This document shows positions 50,928 to 59,740 of a stretch of DNA of 64,000 bases, in pieces; the stretch's first letter is position 1, and each line of letters opens with the position of its first letter. Both the position numbers and the translations under genes were made by a program. The notes beneath the pieces are model-generated. The model searched no databases. It saw only the letters and a program-made list of their open reading frames with translations, and was not told the origin of the DNA. Origin of the DNA: Myxococcus eversor (GTDB taxonomy: Bacteria; Myxococcota; Myxococcia; Myxococcales; Myxococcaceae); NCBI RefSeq assembly GCF_010894455.1, contig NZ_JAAIXY010000004.1, forward strand, positions 124,001-188,000, in the 5' to 3' direction.

Positions 50928-53900
50928 ATGTCATTGCCCCTGGCTCGGGTCGAGATGCCCCTGCCGTATGTGTCTTCCGGCTTCTTTGCCTTCAGGACCC
51001 CGCTGCTGCCATTCGATGCCTTGTTGGAGTGGGGGCGAGGCCTCGGGGCTTCAGGGCAGCCGGCGGAGCGCCGCGAGGATGCACTCGCGGAGGATCGGCG
51101 ACTGCTGCGCGCTCGCTTGCGTGACTGGTGTGCCGACCCCGTCGTGAGAGAGGCCCTCTTCATTGCCTCCCCTGTGCTCTGCGAAAGCCTGTCCTCCTGG
51201 GAGTCCGCTCCAGAGTCCGAGACCGCCAGGAAGGTCGAGAAGACCTTGGTGCGCTATTTCGGGAGGATGGCGGGTCGTGCAACGCCATTTGGTCTGTTCG
51301 CCGGACATTCGGTGGGCCTCATCAAGGAGTCCGCGCGACTTCAGGTGAGTGGCCGGGACCGGATTCGCAGGCATACGCGATTGGACATGGACTATGTCTG
51401 TGCGCTGACCGAGCGTGTGCGGCAGGACCCTTCCGTCGTCCGTGTGCTTCGATATCTTCCCAACTCCAGTCTCTACCGAGCCGGGAGCCACTGGCGGTAT
51501 CTGGAGATGCGGTCCCGGGGGCGCGATCGCTCTTACGGTCTGGTCGCGGTGGTAGGCACCTCTTATCTCGAAGCCACGTTGGAGCGAGCACGTGGCGGCT
51601 GCACCCTGGATGAGCTCGTGCAGACCTTGGTGGTGAGCCACGAGGGGGTATCTCGAGAGGATGCAGGTGCATACGTCGAGGCCCTCATCCAGTCGCACCT
51701 CCTGGTACCTACCTGGGCACCGCCGCTCACCGGCAGTGAGCCCGTACCCTCTCTTCTCGACGCTGCGCACGGTATTCCCGCGCTCTCGCAGGTCCGGGAG
51801 CAACTGACGGTGGTGCAGTCGAGGCTCGCCGCTCTCGACAGGACGAAGGGAGGACATGCGGAGGCGCCTTATCGCGATATAGCCCGGCTGCTGGAGCTTC
51901 TTCCCGTCCCGGTCGCGCTTCCTCGCCTCTTCCAGGTGGACATGTTCCGTCCTCCGGATGAGGCGACACTCTCCCCCTCCGTCGTCCGGGCGTTCCTGAA
52001 CGGCGTCAAGGTGTTGCAGCGCATCTGTCCCCGCGCGGTCGATACTCCGCTGGATCGATTCAAGCAGAAGTTCCTGGAGCAGTATGACGGCAGGCCCACG
52101 CCATTGTTGGAAGTCCTGGACGAGGAAGATGGCATCGGATTCGCCACGGATGGGCGCGCCAGCCCGGCGGCGGCGCCGCTCCTGGAGGATTTTGTCTTTC
52201 CACCCCGTGGTGTGAAGGAGTGGAGCGAATGGAGCTTCCAGCGGGAGCCTCTGCTTCGTCTCTTGGAGCGTGCCGCCCGGACTGGCGAACAGGAAATCCA
52301 GCTCACCGACGCGGATGTCGACGCGTTGGCGGCGCGACACCCAGGCGTGCTGCCAGAAGCCTTCGCCGCGATGGGGGCCGTGGCCGCGCCGTCTCAAGCG
52401 GCGATGGCACGTGGTGACTTCCGTGTCTTGTTGCTGCACGTCAATGGCCCATCTGGAGCCCGCTTCCTGGGTCGCTTCTGTCATGGCGATGCCGCGCTCG
52501 AAGCCCGGGTTCGCCAGCATCTCCGAGACGAGGAGGCCCTCCATCCAGAGGCTGTCTTCGCGGAGATTGTCCACATGCATCAGGGAAGGGTGGGCAACGT
52601 CACCTGTCGGCCGGCGCTCCGACAGCATGACCTGGTGTTCATGGGACAGTCGGGGGTACCGGAGCAAGATCGCATCGAGCTGTCGGACCTCTGGCTGGGA
52701 GTCGAGGGAGGGCGGCTCGTACTGCGCTCGAAGCGGCTGGGCAAGCAGGTCATCCCGCGTCTGTCGAATGCACACGCCTACTTCGCCTACGGCTTGGGCA
52801 TCTATCGGTTCCTCGGGGCCCTGCAGGACCAACCGTGGCAGGGCTTTCAGTTTCATTGGGGGCCCCTGAACGCGGCCCACTTCCTTCCCCGGGTGAGTCA
52901 CGGACGGGTCGTGCTCTCCCTGGCGCGCTGGAATCTCATGGCGCGTGAACTGAAGGTGCTCGGCGAGGTTCCCGAGGGTCGACGCTTCGATGCCGTGAAG
53001 CGCCTGCGCGCGGAGACCCGGATGCCACGTTGGGTGTGCCTCGTAGAGGGGGACAACCGGCTCATCGTCGACCTCGACAACGTCCTGTGCGTGGACATGC
53101 TCGTCCAGTCCATCAAGGGCCGGACACGGGTCTCGCTGGAGGAGATGTTCCCGGGGCCCGACGAACTCTGCGCTGAAGGGCCGGAGGGCCGGTACGTCCA
53201 TGAGTTGCTGATTCCGTTCGTGAGGGAGTCCGCACTCGAGGAGGTCGCTCCCATCTCCTCCGTGACGGCCCCAATGGACGGCCCCGCGCTCACACGGCGC
53301 TTTCCGCCTGGCTCCGAATGGCTCTACTTCAAGCTGTACTCGGGAGTGGGCACGGCGGACCGGCTGCTGCGGAAACTGCTGCGCGAGGAGTTGCGGCGAC
53401 TGACGAACACAGGGGCCATCCGTCACTGGTTCTTCATGCGGTACAAGGACCCGGAGTTCCATCTGCGGCTCCGGCTACAGGGTGAGCCCGCACGGTTGCT
53501 GACGGAGGTCTGGCCCTCGCTCCTCGCGGTCCTCGAGCCGTGCCTGGCCAACGGGAGCATTCGCCGCCTCCAACTCGACACCTACGAGCGGGAGGTGGAA
53601 CGCTATGGAGGGGCGGCTGGCATGGCGCTGTCCGAGGCGTTCTTCGCCGCCGACAGCGAGGCGGTGATCGACATCTTGAGTGCCTATCCGGGGGACTTGG
53701 GGGCGGACCTCCGCTGGCGCCTGGGCCTCAAGGGATTGGACTGCCTGCTGACCGACCTGGGGCAGACGCTGGGGGCCCGCATCGCCATTCTCCAGCGCCT
53801 GCGTGCTGGCTTTGGGGCCGAATTCCAGGTGAAGAAGAACTTCGAGGAGCAGCTCAGCAAGCGCTTTCGTAAGGAGCGACCGGTCCTGGAGGCTCTGCGC

Positions 53901-54170
53901 CTGGCTGACGCGTCGCAGCAAGGGCCCTGGCAATCAGCGCTTGAGGCATTCTGGCGGCGCAGCGAGCGGCTCCGTCCCGTGGCGGAGGTTCTGCGCCGGG
54001 GAATGCAGGAGGGCGCGTTCGGTGCATTGGGGGCGCAAATGATAGACAGCTTTCTCCACATGCACCTCAATCGGATGCTTCAAGACGAGCACCGGCCGCA
54101 GGAACTCATTCTGTATGACTTTCTGCTCAGGCTGTACCGCTCCGCCCAGGCACGGGAAGGAGGGGTATGA
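50928..54170 (+). CDS. lanB: LanB-type lanthipeptide dehydratase, full length
   Basis: Dehydratase of 1080 residues that activates Ser/Thr of the precursor with glutamate from glutamyl-tRNA and then eliminates it. The N-terminal lantibiotic dehydratase (glutamylation) domain spans about residues 1-770, with SGFFAFRTPLLPFD, GRMAGRATPFGLFAGH and a long middle part. The C-terminal SpaB_C/elimination domain (about 783-1070) has WLYFKLYSGVGTADRLL and HWFFMRYKDPEFHLRLRL. The ATG at 50928 follows GGGAGA at 5 bases; longer starts in frame lack such a site. The fused two-domain form is that of classical class I systems. It overlaps the HlyD-like gene by 4 bases. Confidence 0.94.
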   Translation: MSLPLARVEMPLPYVSSGFFAFRTPLLPFDALLEWGRGLGASGQPAERREDALAEDRRLLRARLRDWCADPVVREALFIASPVLCESLSSWESAPESETARKVEKTLVRYFGRMAGRATPFGLFAGHSVGLIKESARLQVSGRDRIRRHTRLDMDYVCALTERVRQDPSVVRVLRYLPNSSLYRAGSHWRYLEMRSRGRDRSYGLVAVVGTSYLEATLERARGGCTLDELVQTLVVSHEGVSREDAGAYVEALIQSHLLVPTWAPPLTGSEPVPSLLDAAHGIPALSQVREQLTVVQSRLAALDRTKGGHAEAPYRDIARLLELLPVPVALPRLFQVDMFRPPDEATLSPSVVRAFLNGVKVLQRICPRAVDTPLDRFKQKFLEQYDGRPTPLLEVLDEEDGIGFATDGRASPAAAPLLEDFVFPPRGVKEWSEWSFQREPLLRLLERAARTGEQEIQLTDADVDALAARHPGVLPEAFAAMGAVAAPSQAAMARGDFRVLLLHVNGPSGARFLGRFCHGDAALEARVRQHLRDEEALHPEAVFAEIVHMHQGRVGNVTCRPALRQHDLVFMGQSGVPEQDRIELSDLWLGVEGGRLVLRSKRLGKQVIPRLSNAHAYFAYGLGIYRFLGALQDQPWQGFQFHWGPLNAAHFLPRVSHGRVVLSLARWNLMARELKVLGEVPEGRRFDAVKRLRAETRMPRWVCLVEGDNRLIVDLDNVLCVDMLVQSIKGRTRVSLEEMFPGPDELCAEGPEGRYVHELLIPFVRESALEEVAPISSVTAPMDGPALTRRFPPGSEWLYFKLYSGVGTADRLLRKLLREELRRLTNTGAIRHWFFMRYKDPEFHLRLRLQGEPARLLTEVWPSLLAVLEPCLANGSIRRLQLDTYEREVERYGGAAGMALSEAFFAADSEAVIDILSAYPGDLGADLRWRLGLKGLDCLLTDLGQTLGARIAILQRLRAGFGAEFQVKKNFEEQLSKRFRKERPVLEALRLADASQQGPWQSALEAFWRRSERLRPVAEVLRRGMQEGAFGALGAQMIDSFLHMHLNRMLQDEHRPQELILYDFLLRLYRSAQAREGGV

Positions 54171-55114
54171 GTGACTCGCCTCGCCAGATCTTTCGTCAGG
54201 AGGCCCTGGACCACTACAATCGCAGTGAGATTCAGGGAAGCGTGCTGCGACTCACTCCAGGATGGGTGAGGGCGACCTTTTGGGCCATCATGGTGCAAGC
54301 GTTGGTATTCGCCATCGTGCTCGGTGTCGTCGCCGTCCACGACCATGCGCGGGGACCGCTGCTCCTCCGCATCAAGGGGCAGGAGGACGTCACCACCACG
54401 ATGCCGGGCCGGGTGAGTCGGATTTTGGTGAGTCGAGGCGAGTGGGTGTCGCCCGGTCAAAGCCTGGTGGAGTTCTATTCGGGAGACGAGGAGGCTCAGC
54501 GTGAGCAGACGCTCCAGGAGTTCCGGTCGCGACTTGCCGCCCAACTGCTCAATCCTCAGAGCCCCTCGGCTCAAGAGTCCGTCGCGGGCTTGCGTGCTCA
54601 GTTGGACTTCAATGAGGCGCGTCTATCGGAGCGCTCCCTCAAGTCGCCCATTCGCGGACGGGTCCAGGATGTCCGCATCCGTGAAGGCCAGTACCTTGGC
54701 GCGGGAGAAGTGGTGGTCTCCGTGGTGAGCGATGGACCCGTGGAGGTCTGGGCCCTGTCGCTCGTTCCAGGACGGTACAGACCTCAGCTTCGGACGGGGC
54801 AGCCGTTCCGCATTGAGTTGGAGGGCTTTGCCTATCAGTACACGGATCTGACGGTCGATGCCGTCAGTGATGAGTTGGTGGGACCCGCCGAGGTTCGCCG
54901 CTATCTGGGACCCTCGCTCGCGGACGTGGTCACCCTGGAAGGATCCGTGGTGGTGGTCGAGTCGCGCTTGCCGTCCGACAGCTTCGAGGTGGATGGACAT
55001 ACCTATCACTACTACACGGGCATGCCGGGCACGGCGTGGGTGCGATTGAGGGCGCGGAGCGCCTGGTTGACCCTGTTCCCCATCCTGGAGTTGCTCTGGA
55101 GAGACCTTGGCTGA
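54167..55114 (+). CDS. HlyD-type periplasmic adaptor of the lanthipeptide exporter
   Basis: Adaptor of 315 residues with one N-terminal membrane helix (FWAIMVQALVFAIVLGVVAV, about residues 38-60). Lipoyl-like halves GRVSRILVSRGEWVSPGQ and IRGRVQDVRIREGQYLGAGE surround a short helical hairpin (about 105-155). The hairpin is shorter than in haemolysin-type adaptors. A beta-barrel domain and a final hydrophobic stretch follow. It would connect the ABC exporter to an outer-membrane channel, needed for export through a Gram-negative envelope; no channel gene is in the cluster. Overlaps lanB by 4 bases and the exporter gene by 8. Confidence 0.88.
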   Translation: MSDSPRQIFRQEALDHYNRSEIQGSVLRLTPGWVRATFWAIMVQALVFAIVLGVVAVHDHARGPLLLRIKGQEDVTTTMPGRVSRILVSRGEWVSPGQSLVEFYSGDEEAQREQTLQEFRSRLAAQLLNPQSPSAQESVAGLRAQLDFNEARLSERSLKSPIRGRVQDVRIREGQYLGAGEVVVSVVSDGPVEVWALSLVPGRYRPQLRTGQPFRIELEGFAYQYTDLTVDAVSDELVGPAEVRRYLGPSLADVVTLEGSVVVVESRLPSDSFEVDGHTYHYYTGMPGTAWVRLRARSAWLTLFPILELLWRDLG

Positions 55115-57320
55115 TCCGGTTTCCGAGTCGGCGGTGCGGTTCCCCGCGCTGCAAAGACTGGGGGAGCGGCTGCGTGGGCGGCGCATCCCCTTCGTCGCCC
55201 AGTTCACCGCCGTGGATTGCGGTGCGGCTTGTCTGGCCATGGTGCTGGGGTACTGGGGGCGTCCCACTCGGATGGACGACATCCAGGGGGTCGCAGGGCT
55301 GAGTCCCCATGGCATCAGCGCGCGGGCTTTACTGGAGGTCGGCCGGCGCTTCGGCTTGAGGGGGCGTGCGGTCCAGGTCGACATTCAACAGATGCACCTC
55401 TTGGACTCGGGGGCCATTCTTCATTGGGAGTTCCGGCATTTCGTCGTCTTCGAGCGGATGACCCGGACTGGCGTGGAGTTGCTCGACCCGGGGCTTGGTC
55501 GCCGCTACCTCTCCCTGGAGCAGTTCCGCAAGGCCTTCACGGGAGTGGCGCTGCTCTTCGAGCCCTCGGAGACCTTCGAAACGGGCAAGGCCGCGAGGGG
55601 GCCACACCGCTATTTCCAAACACTTAAGGCGGCGAGGCCGCTTCTGTTGCGTGTGGGCGCACTCTCCCTGCTCCTCCAGTTTCTGGCCCTGGCCTTGCCG
55701 TCGTTGACGGGTGTGGTGGTGGACAGGCTCGTCCCCAGCGGGGACATGTCATTGCTGGCGGTGCTGGCGGTGGGCATGTCAGGCATCGTCGTGTTCCAGT
55801 TGGTGTCGTCGCTGATCCGCTCCCATCTGCTGCTGCACCTGCGGACCAACCTTGATGCCCGTTTGACAGTGGGCTTCCTGGACCACCTGGTGCACCTGCC
55901 GTTCCCGTTCTTCCAGTTGCGGTCGGTCGGCGACCTGATGGGGCGCATCAACAGCAACACCACGGTTCGCGAGGTGCTGACGTCCGGTGCCCTGTCCGCG
56001 TTGATCGATGGCGGGCTTGTCTTCCTGTACCTGGGGCTCCTCCTCCTTGGGAGCTGGAAGCTGGGGCTGCTGGCGTTGGGCATGGCCTTCCTGAATCTCG
56101 TCGTCTTCCTCCTGGTGCGTGCGCGACGGCGGGAGCTCATGACCCAGAGCCTGGAGGTGGGGGCCACGGCCCAGAACTATGAGGTCGAGATGCTCGCGGG
56201 CATGCAGACCATCAAGGCCATGGGGCTGGAGCTTCGCGCCGTCCAGAACTGGTCGAGCCTCTATGTGGACACGCTCAACGTCACGTTGGACCGCGGGCGT
56301 CTGGAGGCGGTCTTCGATGCGGTGACGGCTGCGTTGCGGATGGCCTCGCCCCTCATCTTGATGATGTTGGGCGCATATCAGGTGATGAACCGGCAGCTCA
56401 GCTTGGGGGAGATGCTTGCGCTCAACGCGCTGGCCGCGGGTTTCCTTGGGCCGGTGTCCGGTCTCCTGGGCACGGCCTCCCAGTTCCAGTTGGTCGGCAG
56501 CTACCTGGATCGCGTGGACGACGTGCTGGAGGCTCCGTTGGAGCAGCCGGCGGGCAGCCTGCGCAACAGCATCCAACTGCGTGGCGGCATTCAGGTGAAG
56601 AACGTCTTCTTCCGCTATGGTCCGATGACGCCCTGGGTGGTCCAGGACGTCTCCTTGGAGATCGAGCCAGGACAGTTCGTGGCGATCGTCGGGCGGTCGG
56701 GTGCTGGAAAATCCAGCCTGGCCCAGCTCCTGTTGGGGCTCTACGTTCCGAGCGAGGGCAGCATCCGCTATGACGGCGTGGCGCTGAACGAACTGGACCT
56801 GCACGAGCTTCGGCGTCAGGTGGGCGTCGTGCTGCAGAACCCCATGCTCTTTCGGGGAGACATCCGGCGGAACATTGCCTACGCGGATCCTGAGCTGTCA
56901 CTGGACAAAGTGATGGAGGCTGCGAGCCGCGCGCAGGTGCATGACGACATTCAGCGCATGCCCATGGGGTACAGCACCTTGTTGAGCGACATGGGGGCAT
57001 CCGTGTCGGGAGGGCAGCGCCAGCGTCTGGCCCTGGCGCGAGCGCTCGCCAGAGACCCGTCCATTCTGCTGCTGGACGAAGCCACGAATGCGCTGGACGT
57101 CAAGACCGAGAAGGCGGTGCAGAGCGCGCTGTCCTCGCTGCGGTGCACGCGAATCGTGATTGCCCACCGCCTCAGTACCATCCGTGAAGCGGACGTCATC
57201 CTCGTGATGCATGAGGGACGTCTGGTGGAGCGGGGCACGCACCAGGAACTGCTCGCTCTTCGCGGGCACTACCATGGGCTCGTGTCGACCCAGGACCTCT
57301 CCATAGAGCACGCCGCTTAG
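55107..57320 (+). CDS. Peptidase-containing ABC exporter (C39-TMD-NBD)
   Basis: Bifunctional exporter (PCAT) of 737 residues that cuts the leader after Gly-Gly and exports the core. The C39 peptidase domain (about 25-150) has Gln32 and Cys38 in QFTAVDCGAACL, His111 in FRHFVVFE and Asp127 in LLDPGLG, so the catalytic triad is complete. Six membrane helices (about 175-455) precede the ATPase with Walker A GRSGAGKSS, signature VSGGQRQRLALARAL and Walker B ILLLDEATN, then the H-loop IAHRLST. The start is a TTG after GGAGAG, overlapping the adaptor gene by 8 bases. It matches the double-glycine leader of the precursor. Confidence 0.94.
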   Translation: MADPVSESAVRFPALQRLGERLRGRRIPFVAQFTAVDCGAACLAMVLGYWGRPTRMDDIQGVAGLSPHGISARALLEVGRRFGLRGRAVQVDIQQMHLLDSGAILHWEFRHFVVFERMTRTGVELLDPGLGRRYLSLEQFRKAFTGVALLFEPSETFETGKAARGPHRYFQTLKAARPLLLRVGALSLLLQFLALALPSLTGVVVDRLVPSGDMSLLAVLAVGMSGIVVFQLVSSLIRSHLLLHLRTNLDARLTVGFLDHLVHLPFPFFQLRSVGDLMGRINSNTTVREVLTSGALSALIDGGLVFLYLGLLLLGSWKLGLLALGMAFLNLVVFLLVRARRRELMTQSLEVGATAQNYEVEMLAGMQTIKAMGLELRAVQNWSSLYVDTLNVTLDRGRLEAVFDAVTAALRMASPLILMMLGAYQVMNRQLSLGEMLALNALAAGFLGPVSGLLGTASQFQLVGSYLDRVDDVLEAPLEQPAGSLRNSIQLRGGIQVKNVFFRYGPMTPWVVQDVSLEIEPGQFVAIVGRSGAGKSSLAQLLLGLYVPSEGSIRYDGVALNELDLHELRRQVGVVLQNPMLFRGDIRRNIAYADPELSLDKVMEAASRAQVHDDIQRMPMGYSTLLSDMGASVSGGQRQRLALARALARDPSILLLDEATNALDVKTEKAVQSALSSLRCTRIVIAHRLSTIREADVILVMHEGRLVERGTHQELLALRGHYHGLVSTQDLSIEHAA

Positions 57321-57340
57321 TCCTTCAGTCCGGGAGGACT
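57319..57340 (+). terminator. Weak hairpin at the end of the lanthipeptide operon
   Basis: AGTCCT at 57319-57324 and AGGACT at 57335-57340 form a 6-bp stem with a 10-base loop overlapping the exporter stop codon. No T-tract follows. The remaining 258 bases up to 57598 show no gene that I can support. Confidence 0.35.
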
Positions 57341-57598
57341 TGCCCCCAAGAGCCCTTGGCTTGCCGAGGCGAAGAAACCCCATGCGCGCGTTTCTCGCCC
57401 GGCGCGGCCTCCATGGGCAGTCCTCGTCCGCTACTCCGTCCAGGCGGTGCGCGGACTCCTGCTCGCTCTCCTCCAGCGCACCGTGGCTCGGCTCGCATGC
57501 GTCCTGACATGGAGTCGTTGGCGACGCCACCACCGAGCCGTTGCCATGCAGTGCCACTCCCGCGCCCGAGGGGCTCAGCTCAAACTGCGACTGTAGGC

Positions 57599-58474
57599 TC
57601 AGGGCGGAGGGGTCAGCGTCTGTCCCGCGTTGTCAGGGAGGGCTCCTGGTTCGACCCGGACGACCTGGCCGACTCGGACGCGCTTGCGCAGCACCTCCGG
57701 AATCAGCAGGCGCGCCTCCAGCTTTTGCTGGCGCGAGTTCGCGTCGATTTCGGGCGAGAGGCGATCCACAACGCCGACAAGTGGCGTGTCGGTTCCGTCG
57801 ATCCAGACCCGGACCTTCCCCCCTTCTTGGAGGACGTCAGCGATTCCCGATGGCGCGAAGAATCGCAAGCGAAGCTCGTCACTGACGAGCCGCAGGATGG
57901 GCGTTGCCCGGGACACAAGCATCCCTGGCTGGAGGTACTGGTCCGAGACACTCCCCGAAAAGGGGGCACGAATCGACGCATCCTCAAGGCCTTGCTGGGC
58001 AAGTGCGAGCTGTGCGCGCGCCTCCGCGACACGAGACCTGGCCAGCTCCAGGTCCGCGAGTGCCAGCTCGACCTGGGTCTCCGCTGTCTCCATCGCCTCG
58101 GCGGCACTGAAGGCACGGATTCGTGATTCGCGCTCCAGCTTCTGGCGCGCCTGGGTCAATAGGACCGCGTACCGGGACTGCTCTGCGGTCGCCGCGTTGA
58201 GGGTGGCCTGTCGTATCGCGACTTCGAGCTGGCGCGTCTTCGTGTCCAGTACGGCCACGACCTGGCCGGCTTCGACCCGTTCCCCCAGTTGCTGTTTGAG
58301 TTGCAATAGCCTCCCATCTTTATCCACGACCACATCCAATGTTTGTCGAGCGAAGATGACCCCGACCAGGGATTCGGACTTGCGCGTCGACGTCGGGGGA
58401 TTGGCCGACGCGGAAAAGGATGCAAGAAGCACGAGCAGCGAGGGCAGACGGCAGAAGGGACGTGCTGGGGGCAT
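57599..58474 (-). CDS. Orphan RND-type efflux adaptor (HlyD/AcrA family) facing the cluster
   Basis: Periplasmic adaptor of 291 residues with a cleavable signal peptide (LLVLLASFSASANPP). The lipoyl-like domain has KDGRLLQLKQQLGERVEAGQ, the hairpin about residues 75-150, and the second half DASIRAPFSGSVSDQYLQPG; a beta-barrel segment LRFFAPSGIADVL follows. It is short and lacks the membrane-proximal domain common in CusB/AcrA. It is on the opposite strand to the lanthipeptide operon and has no pump or channel gene beside it. It may serve an unlinked pump or help self-protection (inference). Confidence 0.82.
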   Translation of the reverse strand: MPPARPFCRLPSLLVLLASFSASANPPTSTRKSESLVGVIFARQTLDVVVDKDGRLLQLKQQLGERVEAGQVVAVLDTKTRQLEVAIRQATLNAATAEQSRYAVLLTQARQKLERESRIRAFSAAEAMETAETQVELALADLELARSRVAEARAQLALAQQGLEDASIRAPFSGSVSDQYLQPGMLVSRATPILRLVSDELRLRFFAPSGIADVLQEGGKVRVWIDGTDTPLVGVVDRLSPEIDANSRQQKLEARLLIPEVLRKRVRVGQVVRVEPGALPDNAGQTLTPPP

Positions 58475-58726
58475 CGTGCAGGAACCTCGAGGAACACATC
58501 ATCCTGTACCTGGGGAGCGGAGAGGCGCATGCCAGCCATCTTGTGCCCGCCCCGTTCAATCGGGCCTGCCAAGTATTAGAATTCACTAGGGGGCAGGTCC
58601 CTGTCAATTGACGGCGAGGTACGGACCGGGGCTGGTTTCGTCCCTAACTTGAAGTGATTTCCGCTCCTGTGTGTCTGGGATGAGGCGGGTCACCGGACGG
58701 CGGGGCAGAGGAGGGGGACGACAGTC

Positions 58727-59692
58727 ATGGCTCCACGTCGACAGGCCGACATCCTCGTGGTCGGTGGAATCAACACGGACTTTCTCGTCCAGGGGCCTCG
58801 GCTCCCGCGCGTCGGAGAGAACGTGGAGGGGCATCTCTTCCTGGAGAGCCTGGGCGGAAAGGGCGCCAACGCCGCCGTGGCCGCGTCCCGACTGGGGGCT
58901 CGCTCCACGCTGTTGGGCCGCGTGGGCATGGATGCCCGGGGGCTCGCGCTGCTGGAGCAGTTGGGTGGGGAAGGGGTGGAGACCGGCGCCGTGGCCAGGG
59001 ACCCGGGCTTCTCCACGGGCGTCGTCATGGAGATGGTGGATGAGGGCGGACGGAGGCAGAGCCTCTCCGCCGAGGGCGCCAACCGGCGTCTCACCGTCGC
59101 CGATGTGATGGCCGCCGAGGACCGCATCTCCAGCGCGGATGTGCTGCTGGCTCAACTGGAGGTTCCGCTGGACGCGGTCATCGCGGCGGTCCACGTCGCT
59201 CGCGCCGCCGGCACGCATGTCGTCCTGGACCCCGCGCCGCCCAGCACCCTGCCGGAGGAGCTGCTGGAGGCGGTTCACGTCATCCGCCTCAACGACGCGG
59301 AGGCGGAGGTGCTGACGGGGGTCGAAGTCGTGGACCGCGACTCCGCGCGCAGGGCAGCGGAGAACCTGTTGCGCCGAGGCGTGGGCACGGCCGTGGTGGC
59401 GGCGCCCCAGGGGACGCTGCTCCTGGGGACCCGGAGCGAGCTGTGGCTGCCGAACCTGCCCGTGGACTGGGTGGACACCACGGGCGCGGGGGATGCGTTC
59501 TCCGCGGCCCTCTGTGTCGCCCTCGGCGAACGGCGCTCGCTCACCGACGCGGCGCGCTTCGCTCACGCGACGGCGGCCCTGGCCACCATGCGGCTGGGGG
59601 CCATGTCTGGGTTCCCCAACCGCGATCAGGTGGTGTCGTTCATGGCGCGCATCGACTCCCTGGCGCTGTCTCCGGAGCCCGTCTCCTGGTGA
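58727..59692 (+). CDS. rbsK: Ribokinase (PfkB family)
   Basis: Cytoplasmic sugar kinase of 321 residues phosphorylating ribose or a related sugar. PfkB signatures: GGINTDFLVQGPRLPRVGE, GGKGANAAVAASRLGA near the N-terminus, and the C-terminal DTTGAGDAFSAAL with catalytic Asp and anion hole. The sequence LDPAPPSTLPEELL is typical of ribokinases. The C-terminus ends DSLALSPEPVSW; the last 40 bases or so recur in imperfect form about 1.4 kb downstream. No ribose transporter genes are adjacent. Substrate specificity is likely but not proven from sequence. Confidence 0.88.
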   Translation: MAPRRQADILVVGGINTDFLVQGPRLPRVGENVEGHLFLESLGGKGANAAVAASRLGARSTLLGRVGMDARGLALLEQLGGEGVETGAVARDPGFSTGVVMEMVDEGGRRQSLSAEGANRRLTVADVMAAEDRISSADVLLAQLEVPLDAVIAAVHVARAAGTHVVLDPAPPSTLPEELLEAVHVIRLNDAEAEVLTGVEVVDRDSARRAAENLLRRGVGTAVVAAPQGTLLLGTRSELWLPNLPVDWVDTTGAGDAFSAALCVALGERRSLTDAARFAHATAALATMRLGAMSGFPNRDQVVSFMARIDSLALSPEPVSW

Positions 59693-59694
59693 GG
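59652..59694 (+). repeat. 43-bp direct repeat, copy 1 (end of rbsK)
   Basis: The last 41 bases of rbsK plus two bases after its stop recur at 61077-61119, with 38 of 43 positions identical. The two copies flank the DUF3103 gene. Shared core: GCTGTCTCCGGAG and GTCTCCTGGTGAGG. Confidence 0.75.
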
Positions 59695-59740
59695 AGGGGG
59701 CTCCGCCAGCGCCAGCGCGCCTCTCGTTGCCTACGCCCTG

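Noticed and set aside
51051-53462. An 803-codon minus-strand frame inside lanB
   Set aside because: Complement of the dehydratase gene; no domain, no start signal, and lanB shows full-length family features.
57380-57510. Short Ser/Cys-rich plus-strand frame (starts MRAFLARRGLHG) after the exporter gene, considered as a second lanthipeptide precursor
   Set aside because: No ribosome-binding site, no LSLDKETL-like leader and no double-glycine site; probably chance.
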